12,334 nucleotides of DNA. Source: Methanobacteriota archaeon. GTDB lineage: Archaea > Thermoplasmatota > Poseidoniia > MGIII > CG-Epi1. The notes below the pieces were generated by a model, which had not been told where the DNA came from, searched no databases, and saw only the letters and a list, made by a program, of their open reading frames with translations. The position numbers and the translations under genes are program-made. Shown here piece after piece: positions 1 to 6,934 of the stretch. The first letter of the stretch is position 1. Each line of letters opens with the position of its first letter. The DNA is taken from assembly GCA_003193815.1 (NCBI GenBank), contig PSPB01000009.1:1-12334 (forward strand). The letters are read 5' to 3'.

Positions 1-784
1 CGTCATCTCGTAGCGCCGCAACGGCTGCGCCACCTTTGCGGCGAGGGCGTCATCAACGTCGCGCTTCAGGTTCACCTCGACCGTGAATCGGTAGGGCACC
101 TCATCCATAAGCTCGCGCACCGAGGTGAAGCGGTGGACGCGGCCGCCCTCCTGCAGCACTAGGATGCGGTCGCAGAGCCGGTCGACGACATACGGGTCGT
201 GGTCGACCATCAGCAGCGTCAGGTCCTGGAACGCCTCCAGCTCCTCGAGCATGCCAATGACTTTCTCGCGCCGCGCCAAGTCGAGGTTCGCGACGACCTC
301 GTCGAGGAACAGCACCCGCGGCTGTTTCAGGAAGGCGATGGCGAGCCGCAGCATCGCCTTCTGCCCGTCGGAGAAGCCTTCCAGCCGCTGGTCCCACATC
401 GCGTAGAGCCCGGTCCGCTTCAGGAACGGGGTGACGGTCCCGGGCGGCTTCTGTAGCACCGTCGCGAAGAACTCGATGGTCTGCCGCAGCGTCAGCTTGG
501 CCTGGAAATTCAGCGCCGGCGAAATGAAGGCGAAAGCGCGCCGCGAGCGCTCGCTCTGCCGCCAGTTGAAGACGTCCTGCCCGAAGATGCGCACCTTCCC
601 CGCGTCGGGGCGGTAAATCGTGGCGATGGTGCGCAGCAGCGTGGTCTTGCCGCAGCCGGCCGATAATCGCGACGTGCTGTCCCTTCTCGACAGTGAAGGA
701 GATGTCGTCGATGACCCGCACGGGCGGGCGGCGCCAGCCGCCGGGGAACTCCTTGACCACATTCTCGACCTCGATAGCGAGCAT
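1..784 (-). CDS. ABC-2 exporter ATP-binding protein, 3'-truncated by window edge and frameshifted in Walker A
   Basis: This is the nucleotide-binding subunit of an ABC exporter; it would hydrolyse ATP on the cytoplasmic face to drive the permease encoded just upstream. From ATG at 784 it reads MLAIEVENVVKEF and continues to HVAIIG near 659. The frame then shifts, and Walker A resumes as GCGKTTLL in another frame. A net loss of five bases from a GPAGCGKTT-type loop would explain this. The shifted frame is open from about 660 to position 1. It carries a signature FSDGQ (375-361), Walker B LFLDE (about 312-298) and the H-loop His of MVDHD (201-199). The Q-loop position reads SPALN, with no evident Gln. 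The start overlaps the permease stop (TGATG), so the two are translationally coupled. The family assignment is firm. Whether this is a pseudogene, a programmed shift or a sequence error cannot be decided here. The C-terminus lies outside the window. Confidence 0.85.
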
Positions 785-1671
785 CAGTAGAACTCCAGCG
801 TCCCCCAGCTCTGCGCCTTGCGCTCGAGGTACTTGTAGAGCAGGCCGGCAACGACCCCCGTAATGAGGATGCCGACCAGCATCGGCTCGAGGTAGGTCGC
901 CCACAACACGTCGAAGCCGGGCTTCGGCCCGGGGACCAGCACCATGTCGCGCAGGAAGACCAGCCCGGTGATAATCGGAATATGCGTCTTGAGCCAGATT
1001 GCGACGCCGGTGCCGAGGTAGCCGTCGAGCGCCTCAATCGGGAAGTAGTAGCCGCTCAGCACCTTGAGCGCCGTCACGATCATGTTGGCGAAAGGCGTGA
1101 TGCGCTTGGAGACGATATTGAGCGACGCCACCAGCAGCGAGACCATCAGCATGAAGACCCAGATTAGCAGGAAGACGCCGACGATGAGCGGCAAATCCCC
1201 CAGCCCAAAGCCAGCGAAGAGCCCGCGCTGCCCCGGCATGCCGCCCTGCGCCAGGTCGACCATCAGCAGCACCGGCAGGACGATGAAGAGCGTCGTCAGC
1301 AACGTCTTGACCATCGAGGCGATGTTGCGCGCCAGCAGCAGCGTCGAGAGGCTGACGTTGTTCGTGACGAGGAAGCCGATGGTACCGCGCGACGCCTCTT
1401 CCGGCAGCGCCGCGACCGTATCCTCGTAGGCGCGCTGGTAGAGCGCCCAGAAGAGCACCCCCATCAGCAGGAAGCCCTGCAGCCCGTAGTCGATGCCGAG
1501 CTCCCCCGGGTCGGCGGCCTCATCGACGAACGCCCCCAGCACGGTGAAGGCGACGATTATCAGCAGCATGTCGATGACGTCGGTCACCAGCTGGAACTTG
1601 TAGTTCAGGTCCACCTGCAGGTTGCGCTTGACCGCGCCCTTGAGGACCTTCGCATAGTGGAATGGATGCAT
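784..1671 (-). CDS. ABC-2 type exporter permease
   Basis: This is a 295-residue integral membrane protein, probably the transmembrane subunit partnering the ATPase downstream. Hydrophobic segments fall at roughly residues 31-48, 62-80, 108-138, 158-186, 195-215 and 260-280, about six helices as in ABC-2 permeases. The short basic N-terminus (KVLKGAVKRNLQ) would be cytosolic. Residues 83-100 (EDTVAALPEEASRGTIGF) resemble the coupling region between helices 2 and 3 in this fold, where a loop contacts the ATPase. The ATG at 1671 has a weak purine-rich AGGCGA just upstream and a candidate box A about 35-43 bases upstream, so the pair may have its own promoter downstream of the tRNA gene. The substrate cannot be read from the sequence; lipids, polysaccharides and drugs are all handled by this superfamily. 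The reading frame is intact. Confidence 0.85.
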   Translation of the reverse strand: MHPFHYAKVLKGAVKRNLQVDLNYKFQLVTDVIDMLLIIVAFTVLGAFVDEAADPGELGIDYGLQGFLLMGVLFWALYQRAYEDTVAALPEEASRGTIGFLVTNNVSLSTLLLARNIASMVKTLLTTLFIVLPVLLMVDLAQGGMPGQRGLFAGFGLGDLPLIVGVFLLIWVFMLMVSLLVASLNIVSKRITPFANMIVTALKVLSGYYFPIEALDGYLGTGVAIWLKTHIPIITGLVFLRDMVLVPGPKPGFDVLWATYLEPMLVGILITGVVAGLLYKYLERKAQSWGTLEFY

Positions 1672-1704
1672 CGTTCGCCTGCGGGAAGGGGGCGAGCGCG
1701 CCGC

Positions 1705-1714
1705 GATTAATAAG
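1705..1714 (-). promoter_or_regulatory. Candidate box A (TATA) for the ABC permease-ATPase pair
   Basis: On the minus strand this reads CTTATTAATC, an A/T block in GC-rich surroundings, between the tRNA 3' end and the permease ATG. Initiation about 25 bases downstream would leave a leader of roughly 10-15 bases. The spacing is typical for archaea, but transcription could also read through from the tRNA gene. Confidence 0.4.
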
Positions 1715-1717
1715 CCA

Positions 1718-1794
1718 TGGAGCCACCGGAGGGAGTTGAACCCTCGACCTGCCGCTTACAAGGCGGCCGCTCTGGCCGGCTGAGCTACGGTGGC
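1718..1794 (-). tRNA. tRNA-Thr (anticodon UGU), CCA encoded
   Basis: The minus strand folds as a complete cloverleaf. The acceptor stem is GCCACCG/CGGTGGC, the D arm GCTC/GAGC with a GG in the loop, and the anticodon stem GCCGC/GCGGC around loop CTTGTAA, giving anticodon TGT (threonine, ACA and other ACN codons). The T arm is GAGGG/CCCTC with loop TTCAACT. The body is 74 nt (1794 to 1721) and ends in discriminator T73, followed by CCA at 1720-1718. All stems pair fully and no intron is seen. An A/T-richer stretch at 1818-1826 (minus strand CCACTATTG) lies about where a box A would be for initiation at the tRNA 5' end, but it is a weak match. Confidence 0.95.
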
Positions 1795-1911
1795 CCGGTG
1801 TGCCGAGGGCGGCGCGGCAATAGTGGTTTCGTCGGCGGGTGCGGCAACGGCGCAATGGGGGCCGGCGCGCAGCGCTGAAACGCAGTTATCGTCGGGCGCC
1901 GTTGCCGAACG

Positions 1912-1920
1912 CTATAAATA
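1912..1920 (+). promoter_or_regulatory. Box A (TATA) promoter of the S12 operon
   Basis: The sequence CTATAAATA matches the archaeal TATA box and stands out from GC-rich flanks. Initiation about 25 bases downstream, near 1940, leaves a leader of some 25-30 bases before the TTG start of S12. The box also excludes the in-frame ATG at 1839 as the S12 start, since that lies upstream of the promoter. Confidence 0.75.
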
Positions 1921-1967
1921 CAGACCCCTTCTGCGCGAAAACCTCCGCTCGTCGGGGAGATGCAAAC

Positions 1968-2396
1968 TTGGCCAAGGGACTCTACACCGCTGCGCAGGCT
2001 CGCAAGAACCACCAGAAGCAACGCTGGAACGACCGCTACTATCGCAAGCGGGTCCTGCGGCTGAAGCAGAAGGCGGACCCACTGCAGGGCGCGCCGCAGG
2101 CGAAAGGCATCGTGGTCGAGAAGGTCGGGGTCGAGGCTAAACAGCCCAATTCCGGCATCCGGAAATGCGTGCGAGTGCAGCTCATCAAGAACGGCCGGCA
2201 GGTGACCGCGCTGGCGCCGGGCAACCTCGCCATCAGCTTCATCGACGAACACGACGAAGTGATCATCGAAGGCGTCGGCGGACGGATGGGACGCTCGTAC
2301 GGCGACCTCTCCGGCGTGCGCTACCGGGTCCTGAAGGTCAACAACGTCTCGCTGCGCGAGATGGTTCGCGGGCGCAAGGAGAAGCCGATTCGGTGA
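1968..2396 (+). CDS. rpsL: Small ribosomal subunit protein S12 (uS12)
   Basis: This is uS12, a decoding-centre protein of the 30S subunit. From a TTG start it encodes 142 residues, beginning [16 protein letters not shown], the usual archaeal length. Family landmarks are [18 protein letters not shown] (the first conserved loop), [30 protein letters not shown] and the C-terminal [14 protein letters not shown]. The start is supported by a purine-rich GGGGAGA at 1954-1960, by homology beginning exactly there, and by the TATA box at 1912-1920, which leaves no room for the longer in-frame ORF from 1839. It is the first gene of the operon; its stop overlaps the GTG proposed for S7. The first loop has Gly where the family usually has Ala (PNSA), a mild change. 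Confidence 0.97.
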   Translation: MAKGLYTAAQARKNHQKQRWNDRYYRKRVLRLKQKADPLQGAPQAKGIVVEKVGVEAKQPNSGIRKCVRVQLIKNGRQVTALAPGNLAISFIDEHDEVIIEGVGGRMGRSYGDLSGVRYRVLKVNNVSLREMVRGRKEKPIR

Positions 2397-3031
2397 GCAC
2401 GGTTGCGGAGGCCGGGGCGGACGCAGCTCCCGAGGCGGAGCCGGAAGCGGCGCCCGAGCCGGAGCTGCCGGTGCTGCCACTCTTCGGCAAGTGGGACCTC
2501 AGCGAGGTCGAGGTGGAGGACCCGACGCTGCGCAAGTACATCAACCTCAACGCTTTCCAGGTGCCGCACACCGGCGGCCGCCACGCGCGGACACGGTTCG
2601 GCAAGCATCGCATGACCGTCGTCGAGCGCCTCATCAACAACCTGATGCGCTCCGAGCGCTACACCGGTAAGAAGGCGCAAGCCTACAAGGTGCTGCGCAA
2701 CTCGTTCGACATCGTCCACGCGAAGAAGAAACAGAACCCGATGCAGGTGCTGGTGCGTGCGCTCGAGAACAGCGCGCCGCGTGCCGAAGTGGTTTCACTG
2801 CGCTACGGCGGCATCCGCGTCTACAGCGGCGTCGACGTTTCTCCGGCGCGACGGCTCGAGACCGCCATCGCCAATATTTGCCGCGGCGCGATTGCGTCGG
2901 CGCCGAAGCAGCGCTCAATCGAGAAGGCGCTCGCGCGCGAAATCATGCTTGCTGCCGAAGGGAATCCCGACTCTTTCGCCGTCGCCAAGAAGGAAGACAA
3001 AGAGCGCCAGGCGGAAGCCGCGCACAACTGA
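2393..3031 (+). CDS. rpsG: Small ribosomal subunit protein S7 (uS7) with acidic N-terminal extension
   Basis: This is uS7, a primary binder of the 16S rRNA 3' domain that helps form the E site and the mRNA exit channel. The core is clear: [20 protein letters not shown], the [19 protein letters not shown] segment, [18 protein letters not shown], and the C-terminal [18 protein letters not shown] typical of archaeal S7. The GTG at 2393 overlaps the S12 stop (GTGA), with AAGGAG at 2376-2381 about 11 bases upstream, and gives 212 residues. It opens with an Ala/Glu/Pro-rich tail ([10 protein letters not shown]) that is probably disordered. An in-frame GTG at 2471, with GGAG six bases upstream, would give a 186-residue protein of more usual archaeal size, so the start is uncertain although the gene is not. 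It ends three bases before the EF-2 start. Confidence 0.96.
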   Translation: MSTVAEAGADAAPEAEPEAAPEPELPVLPLFGKWDLSEVEVEDPTLRKYINLNAFQVPHTGGRHARTRFGKHRMTVVERLINNLMRSERYTGKKAQAYKVLRNSFDIVHAKKKQNPMQVLVRALENSAPRAEVVSLRYGGIRVYSGVDVSPARRLETAIANICRGAIASAPKQRSIEKALAREIMLAAEGNPDSFAVAKKEDKERQAEAAHN

Positions 3032-3034
3032 GCC

Positions 3035-5230
3035 ATGGGCCGCAAGGAAGATAACGTCAAGCGCGCGCAGGCGCTGTTCCGCGAACTGGAACAGATTCGC
3101 AATATTGGCACCGCGGCGCATATCGACCACGGCAAGACCACGCTCTCAGACAACCTGATTTTCGGCGCCGGGATGATGTCGGAGGAGCTGGCCGGCAAAC
3201 AGCTGATGCTCGATTTCGACGAGCAGGAATCGGCGCGCGGCATCACCATCAACGCCGCCAACGCCTCGATGGTCCACGATCACAGGGGCAAGGATTACCT
3301 GATTAACCTGATTGACACGCCGGGACACGTTGATTTCGGCGGCGACGTCACGCGCGCAATGCGCGCGCTCGACGGCGTAATTATTGTTGTCTGCGCGGTC
3401 GAGGGCATCATGCCGCAGACCGAGACCGTCATCCGGCAGGCGCTGAAGGAGAAGGTCAAGCCGGTACTGTTCATTAACAAAGTGGACCGGCTGATTGCCG
3501 AGCTGCAGGTCAGCCCGGAGGACATGCAGCAGCGGTTCGGCAAGATTATCACCGAGGTCAACAAGCTCATTATGGGGCAGGTGCCGAAAGAGTTCCGCAA
3601 GGAGTGGAAGCTGGACGCTGCCGCTGGCACGGTCGCCTTCGGGTCAGCCTACCACAACTGGGCCACCTCCATCCCGTTCATGCAGAAGAAGGGCATCTCC
3701 TTCAAGCAGATTTACGATTACATGATGGAAGAGGACCGCAAGGGCCTTGCACACGCCGCTCCGCTGCACGAGGTGCTGCTCGACATGATTGTCGAAAAAA
3801 TGCCTTCGGCCGCGGTGGCGCAGAAATACCGCATCCCGCACATCTGGCACGGCGACCCCGAATCAGCCGCGGGAAAGGCGATGGTCGCCGCTGACGACAA
3901 GGGCGTCACGACTTTCATGGTTACCAAAGTGGTCATCGACCCGCACGCGGGCGAAATCGCCGTCGGGAGGCTCTTTTCGGGCACGGTCGCCAAGGGCGAC
4001 CAGCTCTACGTTTCCGGGATGCCCGCCCCCAACCGGGTCCAGTCGGTGGGCGTCTTCGTCGGCGCCGACCGGATTGCGACTGAGCAGGTGACCGCCGGCA
4101 ACATCGTCGCCATCGCCGGGCTGCGCGACGCCATCTCCGGCTCGACCGCCACCTCCCAGCAGGACCTTGAGCCGTTCGAGCGCATCGTCCACCACTCGGA
4201 GCCGGTCGTCACGACCGCCATCGAGGCGAAGCATACGCGCGACCTGCCGAAGCTGGTCGAGGTGCTGCGCGCAGTCTCCAAGGCCGACCCCTCAATCCAG
4301 ATTGATTCTAACCTCGAGACGGGCGAGCACCTGATGTCGGGGATGGGCGAGCTGCACCTTGAAATCACCGAGTATCGCATCGCCAAGGAGCACGGCGTCG
4401 AGATTACCACCTCGCCGCCCATCGTGGTCTACCGCGAGGCGGTCATGGAACCCTCGCCGGGCGTATTCGAGGGCAAGTCGCCCAACAAGCACAACCGTTT
4501 CTTCGTCACTGTCGAGCCGCTCGAGCCGGACGTGCTCGCCGCCATCCAGGACGGTACAATCCCGTCAGGCGACATCAAAAAGTCGCGCGAAGTGGCGCGG
4601 CAGCTGATGGAGTACGACTGGGACCGCCCCATCGCGCGCGGCGTGCTCTGCATCGAGAATGGCTGCGTCTTCATCGACGCCACCAAGGGTGTGCAGAACC
4701 TGTTCGAGACGCGCGAGCTGCTTATCGAGGCGTTCAAGGAAGTTGTCAACCGCGGCCCCCGCTCGCACGAGCGGCTGCTCGGCGTCAAGGTACTGCTGCG
4801 CGACGCCAAGCTGCACGAGGACGCAATTCACCGCGGCCCGGCGCAGACGATTCCCGCCGTCCGCAACGCCATCAACGGCTCGATGCTCATGGCAGGCGTG
4901 GCGCTGATGGAGCCAAAGCAGAATGTCTACATCAGCGTCCCGCAGGACCTGATGGGAGCCGTCACGGGCGAGATGTCGCAGCGCCGCTCGGTAATTGCCG
5001 GGATGGAGACTGAAGGCGACCTCGCTACGATTACGGCCAAGGCGCCAGTCAAGGAGATGTTCGGCTTCGCGGGCGAGATTCGCTCGGCGACCGCCGGCCG
5101 CGCGCTCTGGTCAACCGAGTTCGCCGGCTACGAGCCGCTGCCGCGCGAGCTGCTGGATGATGTTACGGCCGAAATACGGGAGCGGAAAGGGCTCAAGCCC
5201 GAGGTCCCGAGACCCGAGAACTACGCCTGA
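3035..5230 (+). CDS. fusA: Translation elongation factor 2 (aEF-2)
   Basis: This is the archaeal EF-2 GTPase that translocates tRNA and mRNA on the ribosome. It is 731 residues, the normal length. The G domain has AHIDHGKT (28-35), RGIT (68-71), DTPGH (94-98) and NKVD (148-151). Domains II to V follow, with the domain III motif GMGELHLEI and the domain IV loop DAIHRGPAQTIP. His599 in that loop aligns with the histidine converted to diphthamide in archaea and eukaryotes, so the host should carry the dph pathway. The C-terminus (LLDDVTAEIRERKGLKPEVP) is typical. The ATG at 3035 lies three bases after the S7 stop, consistent with co-translation in the S12 operon. The opening MGRKEDN resembles Thermoplasmatales EF-2 as I recall it. 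No defect is seen. Confidence 0.98.
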   Translation: MGRKEDNVKRAQALFRELEQIRNIGTAAHIDHGKTTLSDNLIFGAGMMSEELAGKQLMLDFDEQESARGITINAANASMVHDHRGKDYLINLIDTPGHVDFGGDVTRAMRALDGVIIVVCAVEGIMPQTETVIRQALKEKVKPVLFINKVDRLIAELQVSPEDMQQRFGKIITEVNKLIMGQVPKEFRKEWKLDAAAGTVAFGSAYHNWATSIPFMQKKGISFKQIYDYMMEEDRKGLAHAAPLHEVLLDMIVEKMPSAAVAQKYRIPHIWHGDPESAAGKAMVAADDKGVTTFMVTKVVIDPHAGEIAVGRLFSGTVAKGDQLYVSGMPAPNRVQSVGVFVGADRIATEQVTAGNIVAIAGLRDAISGSTATSQQDLEPFERIVHHSEPVVTTAIEAKHTRDLPKLVEVLRAVSKADPSIQIDSNLETGEHLMSGMGELHLEITEYRIAKEHGVEITTSPPIVVYREAVMEPSPGVFEGKSPNKHNRFFVTVEPLEPDVLAAIQDGTIPSGDIKKSREVARQLMEYDWDRPIARGVLCIENGCVFIDATKGVQNLFETRELLIEAFKEVVNRGPRSHERLLGVKVLLRDAKLHEDAIHRGPAQTIPAVRNAINGSMLMAGVALMEPKQNVYISVPQDLMGAVTGEMSQRRSVIAGMETEGDLATITAKAPVKEMFGFAGEIRSATAGRALWSTEFAGYEPLPRELLDDVTAEIRERKGLKPEVPRPENYA

Positions 5231-5254
5231 TTTCCCGATGAGAATCAGGTTAAT

Positions 5255-5263
5255 CTTTATTTA
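5255..5263 (+). promoter_or_regulatory. Candidate internal box A ahead of EF-1alpha
   Basis: CTTTATTTA lies in the 74-base gap between EF-2 and EF-1alpha. Initiation about 25 bases downstream would give a leader of roughly 15-20 bases carrying the Shine-Dalgarno GGAGGTC (5294-5300). An internal promoter would let the very abundant EF-1alpha, and S10, be made in excess of the upstream genes. This is inferred from position and composition only. Confidence 0.5.
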
Positions 5264-5304
5264 CCCCCCGTCCTGCGGCCCCCTCTGACCACTGGAGGTC
5301 AAAA

Positions 5305-6594
5305 ATGGCAAGCAAACCCCACATGAATGTAGTATTCATCGGTCACGTCGACCACGGCAAGTCTACCTCAGTCGGCCGACTCCTTCTGGAGACCGGTGCA
5401 ATCGAGCAGCACCTTATTGACAAGTATCGCAAGGAAGCTGAAGAGCGCGGCAAGGGTGGCTTCGAGCTGGCGTACGTGATGGATAACCTGAAAGAGGAAC
5501 GCGAGCGTGGCGTCACGATTGACGTAGCACACAAGAAGTTCGAGACCGACAAGACCTATTTCACGATCATCGATGCCCCGGGGCACCGAGATTTCGTCAA
5601 GAACATGATTACGGGCACCTCGCAGGCTGACGCCGCAGTGCTGGTGGTCGCGGCCGACGACGGCATCAAGGCGCAGACCAAAGAGCACCTCTGGCTCGCC
5701 AAGGTTATGGGCGTCGAGCAGCTGATTGTCTCCATCAACAAGATGGACATCACCAAGCCCGCCTACTCCGAGAAGCGTTTCAAGGAAGTCAAGGCGGACC
5801 TCGAGAAGATGCTCAAGATGGTCGGCTACCGCGACGAGCAGGTGACCGTCCTGCCCGCTTCCGGCTGGAAGGCGGACAACATCGCCGCCAAGAGCGACAA
5901 CCTCGGCTGGTGGAACGGCGACACACTGCTGGCGGCGCTCAACAAGCTCACTCCCCCCAAGGGACAGGAGGGCGATCCGCTGCGGCTGCCAATCCAGGAT
6001 GTCTACAAAATTTCGGGCATCGGCGCTGTGCCGGTCGGCCGGGTCGAGACCGGGGTCCTCAAGCCCGGCATGAAGGTTTCCTTCCGCCCATCCGCTCACC
6101 AGGGCGGCAAAATTGGCGAAGTCAAGTCGGTCGAGATGCATCACGCCGAAGTTCCGCAGGCGGTGCCGGGCGACAACGTCGGCTTCAACCTGCGCGGCGT
6201 TGCACACACCGATATCCGTCGCGGTGACGTCTGTGGCCCCGAGGACGACCCGCCCAGCGTGGCGCGCGCGTTCAAGGCATCAGTGATGATTCTGGACCAC
6301 CCCAACGTCATCACCGCTGGCTACACCCCGGTTTTCCACTGCCACACCGCACAGGTGGCGTGCACTTTCGACACCCTGCTGGCGAAGATTGACCCCCGCA
6401 CCGGCGCGGTGACCGAGGAGAACCCCGACTTCTTGAATAATGGTGACTCGGCGATGGTGCTCATCAAGCCTACCAAGCCGCTCGCCATCGAGGAACAGGC
6501 CAAGTTCAAGCAACTCTCGCGCTTCGCTATCCGCGACATGGGTAAGACCGTCGCGGCCGGCATGTGCCTCAAAATCGAGGAGTCCTGGGACTGA
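5305..6594 (+). CDS. tuf: Translation elongation factor 1-alpha (aEF-1A)
   Basis: This is the archaeal EF-Tu equivalent, which delivers aminoacyl-tRNA to the ribosomal A site as a GTP complex. It has 429 residues, as expected. The G domain shows GHVDHGKS (13-20), RGVT (68-71), DAPGH (90-94) and NKMD (145-148). The two beta-barrel domains follow, with [17 protein letters not shown] and the conserved [10 protein letters not shown] segment near the C-terminal half. The ATG is preceded at a four-base spacing by GGAGGTC, the strongest Shine-Dalgarno in the window, fitting a highly expressed gene, and by a box A candidate at 5255-5263. It is followed after eight bases by S10, the usual archaeal order. 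It is intact and I see no plausible alternative identity. Confidence 0.98.
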   Translation: MASKPHMNVVFIGHVDHGKSTSVGRLLLETGAIEQHLIDKYRKEAEERGKGGFELAYVMDNLKEERERGVTIDVAHKKFETDKTYFTIIDAPGHRDFVKNMITGTSQADAAVLVVAADDGIKAQTKEHLWLAKVMGVEQLIVSINKMDITKPAYSEKRFKEVKADLEKMLKMVGYRDEQVTVLPASGWKADNIAAKSDNLGWWNGDTLLAALNKLTPPKGQEGDPLRLPIQDVYKISGIGAVPVGRVETGVLKPGMKVSFRPSAHQGGKIGEVKSVEMHHAEVPQAVPGDNVGFNLRGVAHTDIRRGDVCGPEDDPPSVARAFKASVMILDHPNVITAGYTPVFHCHTAQVACTFDTLLAKIDPRTGAVTEENPDFLNNGDSAMVLIKPTKPLAIEEQAKFKQLSRFAIRDMGKTVAAGMCLKIEESWD

Positions 6595-6602
6595 ACTGAT
6601 TA

Positions 6603-6929
6603 ATGGCAAAGAAGGGAGATACGCGGGCCTGCATCTCCCTGCACGCCCTTGACCACGGCTCGGTTGACCTTGTATGCGAGCAGATTCGCACCATCTCCGA
6701 CCGTACCGGCGTCTCGATGACCGGCCCCATCCCGCTCCCGACGCGCAAGCTGCGCGTGCCCGTGCGGAAATCCCCCGACGGTGAAGGTTCCGAGACCTGG
6801 GACCGCTGGGAAGCGCGGCTGCACAAGCGACTTATCTACATCGACGCCGACGACCGCGCACTGCGCCAGCTGATGCGCATCCAGATACCCGACGGTGTCA
6901 AAATTTCAATCCAGATTCAGTCGAAATAG
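6603..6929 (+). CDS. rpsJ: Small ribosomal subunit protein S10 (uS10)
   Basis: This is uS10, a component of the 30S head. It has 108 residues, close to the archaeal norm of about 102. Recognisable parts are [10 protein letters not shown]-like strand one ([16 protein letters not shown]), the loop [20 protein letters not shown], and the C-terminal half with [24 protein letters not shown]. The ATG lies eight bases after the EF-1alpha stop with no clear Shine-Dalgarno, so translation is probably coupled to, or close behind, EF-1alpha. It is the last gene of the operon. Its stop is followed by a short T-run and then by the opposing DUF2070 stop only three bases away. Confidence 0.97.
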   Translation: MAKKGDTRACISLHALDHGSVDLVCEQIRTISDRTGVSMTGPIPLPTRKLRVPVRKSPDGEGSETWDRWEARLHKRLIYIDADDRALRQLMRIQIPDGVKISIQIQSK

Positions 6930-6934
6930 TTTTT
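6930..6934 (+). terminator. Short T-run after S10, possible archaeal terminator
   Basis: TTTTT directly follows the S10 stop codon in otherwise GC-rich DNA. Archaeal RNA polymerase can terminate at such T-tracts without a hairpin. It is only five bases long and overlaps the end of the convergent DUF2070 gene, so the evidence is weak. Confidence 0.3.

Noticed and set aside
1520-1855. Minus-strand ORF across the tRNA with SSAGQSGRLVSGRSRVQLPP
   Set aside because: This peptide is the familiar conceptual translation of a tRNA gene; the cloverleaf is complete.
1839-1967. ATG at 1839 as a longer start for S12 (43 extra residues)
   Set aside because: It lies upstream of the TATA box at 1912-1920, the extra residues do not resemble S12, and the family N-terminus begins at the TTG at 1968.
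2165-2392. ATG at 2165 as the S7 start
   Set aside because: It reads through S12 coding sequence in another frame; the Arg-rich peptide is a shadow.
5368-6207. 279-residue minus-strand ORF
   Set aside because: It mirrors EF-1alpha codons and has no independent start signal or family resemblance.
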